From CADEED01 sp039931065 (GTDB taxonomy: Bacteria > Pseudomonadota > Gammaproteobacteria > Steroidobacterales > Steroidobacteraceae): a DNA stretch of 64,000 nucleotides. Location: assembly GCA_039931065.1 (NCBI GenBank), contig JBDTSP010000016.1, forward strand, positions 52,850 through 116,849, read 5' to 3'. The notes below the pieces were generated by a model. It was not told where the DNA came from. It did no database searches and saw nothing but the letters and a program-made list of their open reading frames with translations. The translations under genes were made by a program, and so were the position numbers. The first letter of the stretch is position 1. The number at the start of each line of letters is the position of its first letter. Positions 29,179 through 36,523 of this stretch are shown here, piece after piece.

Positions 29179-29511
29179 ATGGATCACACGCTGACAACAA
29201 CGGCATTCACGCTCGACGGCTACAGGGTGACGCGAAATCTCGGTGTCGTTCGCGGCATCATGGTTCGCTCCCGATCCATCTTCGGGACGATAGGTGGATC
29301 GCTGCAGACGCTGGTCGGCGGAAACATCTCCCTCTTCACGAGCCTGTGCGAAAAAACGCGCAGCGAGGCCTTCGAGCTGATGCTCAAGCACGCGCGCACT
29401 CTCGGCGCCAATGCGGTGATCGGCATCCGCTACGACGGTACCGAGGTGATGCAAGGCGTTACTGAAGTGCTGTGCTACGGCACGGCTGTCGTGGTCGAAA
29501 AAGGCGGCTAG
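29179..29511 (+). CDS. YbjQ/UPF0145-family protein
   Basis: A 110-residue soluble protein of the UPF0145 (YbjQ) family, a small pentamer-forming fold sometimes called heavy-metal-binding. Typical features are GYRVTRNLGVVRGIMVRSRS, a Gly-rich turn, EKTRSEAFELMLKHARTLGA, and NAVIGIRYDGTEVMQGVTEV. Molecular role is unknown. It follows attC6 directly, either as a last cassette that lost its attC or as flanking chromosome. It converges on the zinc-ribbon gene. Confidence 0.85.
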   Translation: MDHTLTTTAFTLDGYRVTRNLGVVRGIMVRSRSIFGTIGGSLQTLVGGNISLFTSLCEKTRSEAFELMLKHARTLGANAVIGIRYDGTEVMQGVTEVLCYGTAVVVEKGG

Positions 29512-29519
29512 CGCCGCCT
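29502..29519. terminator. Hairpin at convergent stop codons
   Basis: AGGCGGC-TAGC-GCCGCCT is a perfect 7-bp stem with a 4-base loop. The ybjQ-like stop codon lies inside it and the opposing gene's stop begins at its edge. There is no T tract, so if it terminates transcription it would do so weakly in both directions. Confidence 0.4.
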
Positions 29520-29868
29520 ACTTCGGAACGCGCGGCGCGAACACATCGACCGACAACGTCACGGTGCGGCTTTCACGCGGATCGAGCGCGCCGACGCCAA
29601 TCACTTTGCGGGCTATTTCTTCCCCGCGATCGTTGCGAATCGAGACCACCACCGAATATTCCCAGGCGTCGGCACCTTCGGGATTCCGGAACGCGCCTTC
29701 GACCCGCAACGCGGAGAACGTCGGCTGCACGCGGCTTTCGACGTTCGAATTGCGATCGAATCGCAAATGATGCTGGCAGCCCGGGCAGACGCTGGCGCTG
29801 TCCAGGATGGTGGTCTTGCAGTGCGGACAGATCCTGGTCTTGCCAGGTGTCGCAACACGGACGTTCAT
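29518..29868 (-). CDS. Zinc-ribbon protein
   Basis: A 116-residue protein. A CPHCKTTILDSASVCPGCQ zinc ribbon (residues about 14-32) is followed by a beta-rich domain (EYSVVVSIRNDRGEEIARKV, then VGALDPRESRTVTL). The function is unknown. It lies 7 bp downstream of the bactofilin gene and is probably co-transcribed, which suggests a role linked to the bactofilin scaffold. The ATG at 29868 is chosen for the spacing to the upstream stop. Confidence 0.7.
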   Translation of the reverse strand: MNVRVATPGKTRICPHCKTTILDSASVCPGCQHHLRFDRNSNVESRVQPTFSALRVEGAFRNPEGADAWEYSVVVSIRNDRGEEIARKVIGVGALDPRESRTVTLSVDVFAPRVPK

Positions 29869-29875
29869 GTGATCG

Positions 29876-30349
29876 TCAGTGCTTGGACTTCTCGTCCCAG
29901 CCGAATTCCGCCTTGCCACGCATGCGTGAACCCGCGGCAACCGTGAGGGAGCCCGCCTTGAGTTCGCCGTTGAACACGCCGGTCTGCAGTAGTTCGACGC
30001 GCGAGGCGGCATCGATGTTGCCATCGAGCTGCCCGCCGACGACCACGGTGTCGGCTTTCACGCCACCGGTCAGATGCGCGCCCGGCTCGATTGTCAGATT
30101 GCCCTGGACGTTGACGTCGCCCTTGAACTCACCGCCGATGCGGACGTGGCCGGTGCCTTCGATCTTGCCCTCGATCGTCAGCCCGGCGGCGATGACAGAC
30201 TCTTTGGCCGTCACATCCGCGCGATTTTGCGTCGCGGCAGGGCGAGGGGCCTGCTCACCGACCGCGGACAGGACGGAGACCTTCTCGGGCGCCTTCGCGG
30301 CGGGTTCCGGGGCACTCTTCTGGCCGGATTGATCGTTCCACAACGCCAT
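29876..30349 (-). CDS. Bactofilin family cytoskeletal protein
   Basis: A 157-residue bactofilin (polymer-forming cytoskeletal DUF583). An Ala/Pro-rich, disordered N-terminus (residues 1-50) is followed by the right-handed beta-helix core with regular glycine turns: GLTIEGKIEGTGHVRIGGEF, KGDVNVQGNLTIEPGAHLTG, VVGGQLDGNIDAASRVEL. Bactofilins form nucleotide-independent filaments that organise cell-envelope enzymes. A strong AGGAGG is located upstream of the ATG at 30349. Confidence 0.9.
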   Translation of the reverse strand: MALWNDQSGQKSAPEPAAKAPEKVSVLSAVGEQAPRPAATQNRADVTAKESVIAAGLTIEGKIEGTGHVRIGGEFKGDVNVQGNLTIEPGAHLTGGVKADTVVVGGQLDGNIDAASRVELLQTGVFNGELKAGSLTVAAGSRMRGKAEFGWDEKSKH

Positions 30350-30530
30350 GACAAACCTCCTGAACTTGAAACTCGTGGTGGCCTCGCGCGAGGCCGTTGC
30401 ACGTAACTACAGAGCGAAGTCAGGAGTGTCAACTTCGCAGTAAACTGTCGGGATACGCCGACAAATGCTGTGGACTGATCTGCCCGGGTCCGGGCGTGTT
30501 TTTCTCTTCGAAAGGTGGGTGCCAGATGGG

Positions 30531-30587
30531 AAATGAAATGCCAAGTCCAAACTACCCGGCGCGCGGCGCCCCGTTCAACCGCTAGGC
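30531..30587 (+). repeat. Degenerate attC-like right half
   Basis: AAATGCCAAGTCCAAAC, GGCGCGCGGCGC and TTCAACCGCTAGGC follow the order of the intact attC sites, with the R' box changed to GCTAGGC at 30581. A possible R'' counterpart (GCCGACAAAT) lies at 30457. The rest of 30350-30595 shows no gene and contains the upstream region of the bactofilin gene. Confidence 0.5.
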
Positions 30588-30595
30588 GCTGCACC

Positions 30596-30928
30596 ATGTT
30601 CAATCGCGTACACGCCGACCGGATGGTCGCAAACTACCTCGACGAACACGAGGTCGCGGTCTTTGATTTCGAATCGCCGTTGCCCCGCCACGAAGATCAC
30701 CATACCCAGAAGCTGGTGGTGGCACGCGTCGACGAACATGACTTCGGCTGGGTCTACTTCTATGACAGCGCTTCCCACATCGAATCCGGAAAGGCCAGTG
30801 ACGCGCTGGTTGGCAACGCTCCGCTGATCGTCGACAAGTTGGACGGAAAGCTCTATATCGCAGGGACGGCTCATCCGATCGAACACTACCTGCAGGAGTA
30901 CCGGAGTGGAATCAGGACCAGAGCCTGA
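30596..30928 (+). CDS. Imm35/YrhB-like immunity-domain protein
   Basis: A 110-residue protein resembling the YrhB/Imm35 fold: DFGWVYFYDSASHIESGKAS, then LVGNAPLIVDKLDGKLYIAG and TAHPIEHYLQEY. Imm35 proteins are predicted to be antitoxins of polymorphic toxin systems. No cognate toxin is adjacent, so it is an orphan. It begins 8 bp after a degenerate R' box and its stop lies in GCCTGAC, an R''-like box at 30923, as in a gene cassette. The assignment is by pattern and is moderate. Confidence 0.6.
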   Translation: MFNRVHADRMVANYLDEHEVAVFDFESPLPRHEDHHTQKLVVARVDEHDFGWVYFYDSASHIESGKASDALVGNAPLIVDKLDGKLYIAGTAHPIEHYLQEYRSGIRTRA

Positions 30929-31107
30929 CAACGCTCCCCACTTGATCGCCACCCGGCGCGGGTGGAGAAAGGGCTGGCGTTGATCTGGTTGCTGGCGTTC
31001 CTGCTCGTCGTCGAAATAACAAGCTATCTAGCCGAAAGTGCAGGCTCATGGCTTTCCGCCTGACAAATCTCCGGAGTGATCGCGTGAAGAACAATTTGCC
31101 TGACGCA
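30929..31107 (+). other. Non-coding stretch with a second decayed attC-like left half
   Basis: From 31058 the sequence GCCTGACAAATCTCCGGAGT and the following GATCGCGTGAAG track the R''-L'' side of the array's attC sites with several substitutions. No matching right half is found. The rest of the stretch shows no convincing gene. Confidence 0.4.
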
Positions 31108-31629
31108 ATGAACCGAGCGCGCGTACTCTCCGCGGCTCTCGGGCTCCTCGCTTACTCGGCGGGCCTGCCGGCAGTGGCAGCGGACGGGTTGTGCGGGACT
31201 CTGCGGGAGTTCACCAAATCGGTGAAGCCCGGCGAAACGCGCGCCCTGCGGTTCAACACGATTCTGGGCAGCAACTTCAAGGACCGTGAAGTGTCGGCCA
31301 ATGGCGCCAAGCGCTGCGATTTCAGCAGTTACGAGCCAGCCAAAGCCGTCTGCAAATACCTCATGGAATTCGGCTCGGCCGAATCGGCTGGCTACAACGC
31401 CAAGTCCGCCATCACGTGTCTGTCTCCAAACACACGATTCGCCGCGGGAACCAGGCTCGGCGCCATCGCATTCTCGATGCCGTTTGGCCTTGCCGAGCAT
31501 CCCGGTCTCGTGGACGTGGCGTTTACGGAAGATAAAGATCTGGGCGGCATGGTCTTGTCGATAACGGCAGCGGGACCCCAGGTCAGATCATCCAGCCGCC
31601 ATCGATCACGTGAATCTGGCCGGTCGTGA
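31108..31629 (+). CDS. Exported hypothetical protein
   Basis: A 173-residue protein with a Sec signal peptide (residues 1-25, VLSAALGLLAYSAGLPAVAA). The mature part has conserved-looking cysteines in GLCGTL, KRCDFSS, AVCKYLM and ITCLSP that could make two disulfides. No family was recognised. The last 16 residues overlap the convergent SDR gene by 47 bp, so the natural C-terminus may have been altered by rearrangement. It follows a decayed attC-like sequence. Confidence 0.55.
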   Translation: MNRARVLSAALGLLAYSAGLPAVAADGLCGTLREFTKSVKPGETRALRFNTILGSNFKDREVSANGAKRCDFSSYEPAKAVCKYLMEFGSAESAGYNAKSAITCLSPNTRFAAGTRLGAIAFSMPFGLAEHPGLVDVAFTEDKDLGGMVLSITAAGPQVRSSSRHRSRESGRS

Positions 31630-32317
31630 AGCCGGATTCATCGCTCGCGAGATACAGCGCGAGCGCCGCGATCTCTTCCGGCTTCCCCAATCGTCCCATC
31701 GGCTGACGCGCCTCGAACTCCGCTCGGGTCTTCGAATAGTCGCCGTACGAATGCAGGCGCGCCTGCAGCGATGGTGTGTCGACAGTGCCGGGGCAGATGG
31801 CATTGCAACGCACGCCTTGCGCGACGAAATCTGCCGCGACCGATTTAGTCAGTCCGATTACGGCCGCCTTCGTGACGCCATACGCGCAGCGATCCGGCAC
31901 GCCGGTGATGGAGCCCGCCACCGACGACATGTTGATTATGGAGCCCATGCGCGCTTCGATCATGTCCGGCAGGAACGCGCGGATCATGTGATACATCGAG
32001 TTCACGTTGAGTTCGAAGGCGGCGTTCCATCTCTCGGGCTCAACCGTCAGCACCGTACCGCCGGGGACCGAGCCCGCGCAGTTGAACAACACATCGACGC
32101 GGCCTAGCGACTTCGCGAACGCGGCAATGGCCGCAGGATCGCGCACATCGAGCAGCTGGGTCTCGCAACCCACGACGGCTTGCAGCGCCTTTGCATCGAT
32201 GTCGGCGGCGATGACGCGTGCGCCGGCGCGCGCGAAGGCTTCAGCGCTCGCGCGGCCGATACCGGAACCGGCTGCGGTGACGACCGCGATTTTTCCGGTG
32301 AGTCTCTTAGATTCCAT
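31583..32317 (-). CDS. Short-chain dehydrogenase, probable 2-keto-3-deoxy-L-fuconate dehydrogenase
   Basis: A 244-residue classical SDR. The cofactor motif TAAGSGIGR is near residue 15, with the catalytic serine in IINMSSVAG and YGVTK for the Tyr-Lys pair. The ending GRLGKPEEIAALALYLASDE, then SGFTTGQIHVIDGG is typical. The subgroup and its neighbours (fucose permease, lactonase, aldo-keto reductase) suggest oxidation of 2-keto-3-deoxy-L-fuconate in the non-phosphorylated L-fucose pathway. It overlaps the upstream lactonase-like gene by 11 bp. The specific substrate is inferred from context. Confidence 0.85.
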   Translation of the reverse strand: MESKRLTGKIAVVTAAGSGIGRASAEAFARAGARVIAADIDAKALQAVVGCETQLLDVRDPAAIAAFAKSLGRVDVLFNCAGSVPGGTVLTVEPERWNAAFELNVNSMYHMIRAFLPDMIEARMGSIINMSSVAGSITGVPDRCAYGVTKAAVIGLTKSVAADFVAQGVRCNAICPGTVDTPSLQARLHSYGDYSKTRAEFEARQPMGRLGKPEEIAALALYLASDESGFTTGQIHVIDGGWMI

Positions 32318-33134
32318 AGATCTTCCGTGCTACGGCCGAATTGATTTGCTCGCGTTCCGAGAAGCTCAGGCGATTGATGAGAATGCTGCTGATGCAATGC
32401 CAGTGCTCATATGAACACACGAGCTCGCACACCGGCCAATCGCTGCCCCAGATGAGCCGCCGCGCGCCGAATGTCTCGAACAGATGGTCCACGCATTCGA
32501 CGAACGTCGGCGCATCCGCCTTGCCGGCCTCGGTTACCAGCCCGGAAATCTTGCAGACAACTTCGCTCGCGCCCGCGAGCGCCGTGATTTCCCGCTTCCA
32601 CTGATCGATGTTGCCGGTTGCGATCGGCGGCTTGGCCGCGTGATCGAGCACGACGGTGAGATCCGGATAACGCGCAACCAGCTCGCGCAGTGCCGGCAGG
32701 TGCTGCGGCTTCACCAGCGCATCGAACACCAGCCCGTGATCGATCATCGCTTCGAATGCGGGGTCCAGCTCCTGCCGCAGCATCCATTCGGGATCCGGGA
32801 TGTCCTGGATCATCGGTCGCAAACCCACCAGATTCACGTCGCCCGCGAGCTCGCCGATCGCATCGGCGGCATTCGCGGCTTCGAAATCGACCCAGCCGAC
32901 GACGCCGGCAATGAACGAATGTTCTCGCGCGAGTTGCAGCAGGAAGCGGGTTTCGGCCACGGTCGGGGCGGCCTGGACAGCAATGGTCGAGCCGACCCCT
33001 GCACGTGCCAGTTGCGGCGCCAGATCGTGCGGCAGGAAATCCCGATAGATAGGCGCGAGAGCGGGCGTCAGCCAGCCGTAATCGCCCCGGTCGAGGCGCC
33101 AGAAATGCTGATGGCTGTCGATCAGGGCGTTCAC
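32307..33134 (-). CDS. Amidohydrolase-family protein, probable L-fucono-lactonase
   Basis: A 275-residue TIM-barrel protein of the amidohydrolase_2 family. The metal motif IDSHQHFWRLDRGDYGWL is at the N-terminus, HxH included. Later motifs include GLRPMIQDIPDPEW, VVLDHAAKPPI and RLIWGSDWPVCEL, which together are typical of L-rhamnono/L-fucono-lactonases. It should open the lactone formed by the sugar dehydrogenase encoded upstream. It overlaps both neighbours, making one operon. Confidence 0.85.
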   Translation of the reverse strand: MNALIDSHQHFWRLDRGDYGWLTPALAPIYRDFLPHDLAPQLARAGVGSTIAVQAAPTVAETRFLLQLAREHSFIAGVVGWVDFEAANAADAIGELAGDVNLVGLRPMIQDIPDPEWMLRQELDPAFEAMIDHGLVFDALVKPQHLPALRELVARYPDLTVVLDHAAKPPIATGNIDQWKREITALAGASEVVCKISGLVTEAGKADAPTFVECVDHLFETFGARRLIWGSDWPVCELVCSYEHWHCISSILINRLSFSEREQINSAVARKIYGI

Positions 33135-34156
33135 GCGGGCAGAGGGGCCCGGGCGTCGACCAGGCCGCGCTCGCGCAGCGTCTGCCAGAACGCCGGCGGA
33201 ATCGGGTGCGCGAACATCGCCGCGCAGTTGCGCGCTTCGGCACCGTTGGCGCAGCCGGCCACGACGCTCGCCACGCTCGGATGTCCGAGCGGGAACTGCA
33301 ACGCGGCGGCCTGCAAGGGCACCGAGAATTCATCACACAATGCTTCGAGCTTTCGCACACGTTCGAGCACGGCCGCAGGCGGCGCCGCGTAGTTGTAGTG
33401 TGCGCGGGCGCCGGCGCGCGAGCCCGCCGCGAGGACCCCCGAGTTGAACGGTCCGCCGCAGATGATCGATACGCCCCGCGCGCTGCACAGCGGCAGTAGT
33501 TCGCCGAGCGCCGGTTGCTCGAGCAATGTGTAGCGGCCGGCGAGCAGGATGCAGTCGAGGTCGCAGTGTTGCATCAGCTCCACGCAGACCTCAGGCTCGT
33601 TCACTCCGAGGCCAATGGCGCGAACGGTGCCCGCGGCCCGCAGTTCCTGCATTGCGCGGTAGCCGCCGGTCACGAATTCGCTGAGCCGCGTGGCGTGTGC
33701 GTCGCCGTGCGTGAGGCGGCCGATGTCGTGGCACAACAGGATATCCACGCGCGCGACGCCGAGCCGTTCGAGACTCTCCGCGTGCGAGCGCATCACCGCG
33801 TCGTAACCGTAGTCGAACACCGGCGCGAATGGCCGGGCGGAGAAATATCCCTCGCGCCCGACGCTGGCATTCTGCGGCCCGGTCGGTACCAGCAGGCGCC
33901 CAACCTTGGTGGAGATCACCGGCGCAGGCTGGGCTCCGCGCAACGCTTTGCCAACCCGCAATTCGCTCAGACCGAAACCGTAGAACGGAGCGGTGTCGAA
34001 GTAACGAACGCCCGAGGCGAAGGATTCGTGCACGGCCGCGATGGCGTCGTCTTCGGGGAGCTCGTTATACAGATTGCCGATGCCAGCGCCGCCGAAGCCG
34101 AGCACGCTGACTTCGAGACCGGTCTGGCCGAGCTCGCGCTTCGCGAGCGGACTCAT
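33131..34156 (-). CDS. Aldo-keto reductase, probable L-fucose (aldose) 1-dehydrogenase
   Basis: A 341-residue AKR. Conserved tetrad segments are visible: FDTAPFYGFGLSELRVG (Asp and Tyr), STKVGRLL (Lys) and ILLCHDIGR (His). This group of aldo-keto reductases includes D-threo-aldose (L-fucose) dehydrogenases. The ATG at 34156, 13 bp after the fucP stop, is preferred; upstream codons would add a long basic tail not seen in the family. It would produce the lactone used by the next gene in the operon. Confidence 0.85.
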   Translation of the reverse strand: MSPLAKRELGQTGLEVSVLGFGGAGIGNLYNELPEDDAIAAVHESFASGVRYFDTAPFYGFGLSELRVGKALRGAQPAPVISTKVGRLLVPTGPQNASVGREGYFSARPFAPVFDYGYDAVMRSHAESLERLGVARVDILLCHDIGRLTHGDAHATRLSEFVTGGYRAMQELRAAGTVRAIGLGVNEPEVCVELMQHCDLDCILLAGRYTLLEQPALGELLPLCSARGVSIICGGPFNSGVLAAGSRAGARAHYNYAAPPAAVLERVRKLEALCDEFSVPLQAAALQFPLGHPSVASVVAGCANGAEARNCAAMFAHPIPPAFWQTLRERGLVDARAPLPA

Positions 34157-34169
34157 CAATCTGCTGCGC

Positions 34170-35441
34170 TCATGCGGAGGCCGTCTCGGGTGCGGCGCGG
34201 CGCGAGACCCACGCGAACACGAACACGATCGCAAAGCAGAAAGCGGGCACGACGTACGCGAGGTTGATCGAACTCTCGCGCGAGATCCATCCCATGATCG
34301 CGGTGAATACCGCGCCGCCGATGATCGCCATGACGAGGAACGCGGAACCGGACTTGGTGTAAGTGCCGAGGCCTCGCAGGCTCATCGTGAAGATGGTCGG
34401 GAACATGATCGACATGAAGAAGCTCGAGGCGATCAGGGCTGTGAGGCCGATGTATCCGCCGAAAGCCACGGCCGCGAGGCACAGCACCACGTTGATGGCG
34501 GAGAACGCGGCCAACAACTTCGCCGGGTTCAGCCGCGACATCAACGCCGTGCCGACGAACCGGCCGGCGAAGAAGATGGCGAACGAAATCGGCAACCAGT
34601 GCACCGCCTGCTTTTCGAGGGTGCCCGGAAAGTTGAACTGGTTGTAGCGGATCAGGAAGCTCCAGACGCCGACCTGCGCGCCCACATAGGCGAATTGCGC
34701 GAACACGCCGAGCCAGTAACGCGGGAACTTGCTCAAGCCGCCGAAGCCACCTTCCGAGCCGCGCGGCTGGTCGACCGGCGGAAACTTCACGACGGCGACG
34801 AGCACGGCCCAGAACAGCACCATCGCGGCGATGATGACGTACGGTAGTTTGACGGCGGAGAGTTCCGAGGCGCGGAAGGCCTCGAGCGCGGCCGGCGCCA
34901 TGGCCTGCAGCTGTTCCGGGGTGTACTGCACGTCGGAGAAAATGAGCAGGCCGCCGATGAATGAGCCGGACATCGTGCCCACCGGGTTGAACATCTGCGC
35001 GAAGTTCAGGCGCTGGTCGGAGGTTTCCGCCGGCCCCATCACCGCGATCAGCGGATTCGCCGAAGTCTCGAGGAAGGCGCAACCGCTCGCGATGATGTAG
35101 AGCGCGATGAGGAAACCGTAATACTGGCTCGCGTGTGTCGCGGGCAGGAAGAGCAGGGCGCCGGCGCCGTACAGCACCAGCCCTAACAACACGGCGGCGC
35201 GATAGCCGAACCTTCGCATGAACAGCGAGGCGGGAATCGCGAAGCAGAAATAGCCGAAGTAGAACGCCGACTGGACCAGGCTCGAGCCCAGGTCGTCGAG
35301 CTGGAACGCCTTGCGGAACTGCGGAATCAACACGTCGTTGAGGCTGTTCGCGACGCCCCACATGAAGAACAGGCCGACGATGAGCACCGTTGCCGCGAGG
35401 TGCCCCGGCGTGATCAACGCCCGTTTCGCAGGCCCGTTCAA
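34170..35441 (-). CDS. fucP: L-fucose:H+ symporter-like MFS permease
   Basis: A 423-residue transporter of the FHS family with 12 predicted helices. It shows the FucP-type features FFMWGVANSLNDVLIPQFRK in helix 1, FGYRAAVLLGLVLYGAGALL, and GCAFLETSANPLIAVMGP. These proteins import L-fucose, and some members L-rhamnose or other hexoses. It overlaps the iclR stop by 4 bp and leads the catabolic genes, supporting an L-fucose role. No fuconate dehydratase gene is present within the window. Confidence 0.88.
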   Translation of the reverse strand: MNGPAKRALITPGHLAATVLIVGLFFMWGVANSLNDVLIPQFRKAFQLDDLGSSLVQSAFYFGYFCFAIPASLFMRRFGYRAAVLLGLVLYGAGALLFLPATHASQYYGFLIALYIIASGCAFLETSANPLIAVMGPAETSDQRLNFAQMFNPVGTMSGSFIGGLLIFSDVQYTPEQLQAMAPAALEAFRASELSAVKLPYVIIAAMVLFWAVLVAVVKFPPVDQPRGSEGGFGGLSKFPRYWLGVFAQFAYVGAQVGVWSFLIRYNQFNFPGTLEKQAVHWLPISFAIFFAGRFVGTALMSRLNPAKLLAAFSAINVVLCLAAVAFGGYIGLTALIASSFFMSIMFPTIFTMSLRGLGTYTKSGSAFLVMAIIGGAVFTAIMGWISRESSINLAYVVPAFCFAIVFVFAWVSRRAAPETASA

Positions 35442-36352
35442 GGCAGGTCCCCGTGAACGATGTCGTTCGATATCTGGCGTGCCGCGGCGCGCACGTATTC
35501 CACCACCTGCGGCATTTCCATCACCAGCGGGTTGCTGTGCACGAACGGCACGGTCAACGCGGCGACCGCGATGTTGCCGCGCAGGATGGGCGCCGAAAGA
35601 TCGACGATGCCGCGGACGAAATCCGAAGCCGCTTCGTGATGGCCGCGATCGCGGACGACATCCGCACGCCCGACGAAGGCGTCGGCCGCTTCGCCCTTGA
35701 GGCGGCAGCGCTTGAGCCAGACGCGGCGCACGTCTTCACTCTGGTATGCGAACAGCACGAGGCCGGACGTCGCGCGCACGATTTCGCGCCGGTAACCGAT
35801 ACGCACGGAGAACCCGAGATCGCCGGGCCGCTCGATGCGCGTGATCACGACGATCTGATCTTCAGAGGCGACGGCGATATGGCAGGACTGGCCGATGTCG
35901 TGCGTGAGCTTGCGCATGATGGGCAGCGCGGTTTCGACCAATGAACGCACCGGTGCCTGCGCCATCGCGAGCGCGAACAGCTTGTTGGTCAGGACGTAGC
36001 CCGAACCGTTTTCCGACGTGGTGATGAACCCTTTGAATTCCAGCACCTGCAACATGCGGAACAGCTCGCCCGAGGAGCGGCCAAGGCGCTGCGAGATGGC
36101 GGAAAGGTTCAGCGGAGACTTATCCGCCGCGAGCAGCTCGAGAACGTCGAGACCTTTTTCGAGCGCGGGTGCGCGGTAGCGGCTGGTGGTTGAAGTGGGC
36201 TCCGCGCTGCGCGGCAGTCCCGATTTGGTGGCCATGGTTTCTGTATTTCTAGTGGGACTGACCGGCGGGGGATTCTGCCCGTATCCCGAGTCCCCGTTAA
36301 GCGCCGTGTCATCGGCGCCCGCCTCAGATACCCCTTGATCCCGGCTTTTCAT
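35438..36352 (-). CDS. IclR-family transcriptional regulator
   Basis: A 304-residue regulator (265 if the ATG at 36235 is the true start, which matches family length better). The winged helix-turn-helix spans roughly residues 64-125 (APALEKGLDVLELLAADKSP, LSAISQRLGRSSGELFRML). The effector domain includes ARATSG-like IVRATSGLVLFAY and the C-terminal ISAPI-like VDLSAPILRGNIAVAALTVP. It is first in the fucose operon and divergent from the GH31 gene, so it probably controls both using a fucose-pathway intermediate. Confidence 0.9.
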   Translation of the reverse strand: MKSRDQGVSEAGADDTALNGDSGYGQNPPPVSPTRNTETMATKSGLPRSAEPTSTTSRYRAPALEKGLDVLELLAADKSPLNLSAISQRLGRSSGELFRMLQVLEFKGFITTSENGSGYVLTNKLFALAMAQAPVRSLVETALPIMRKLTHDIGQSCHIAVASEDQIVVITRIERPGDLGFSVRIGYRREIVRATSGLVLFAYQSEDVRRVWLKRCRLKGEAADAFVGRADVVRDRGHHEAASDFVRGIVDLSAPILRGNIAVAALTVPFVHSNPLVMEMPQVVEYVRAAARQISNDIVHGDLP

Positions 36353-36404
36353 TAGAGCATTGTACTTTTATTCGAAAAAAAACCTTAACCGGAATCGGGC
36401 CATT

Positions 36405-36428
36405 GCCGGAAGGCTCTCGCCTTCCGGC
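36405..36428. promoter_or_regulatory. Perfect 10-bp hairpin in the iclR-GH31 divergent region
   Basis: GCCGGAAGGC and GCCTTCCGGC pair perfectly around a TCTC loop, midway between the divergent starts. It could be an operator or a 5' leader hairpin; it has no T tract next to it on the plus strand. The AT-rich TTCGAAAAAAAACC at 36372-36385 may belong to a promoter. Confidence 0.45.
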
Positions 36429-36523
36429 GGCTTTGAATATCACCCATAGATTGAAAATCTGCCGCATCGGCGTTCTGATGCGCGCTGCCTTTTGAAGACA
36501 CGTCCGACGAGCACGAGGGGTTC

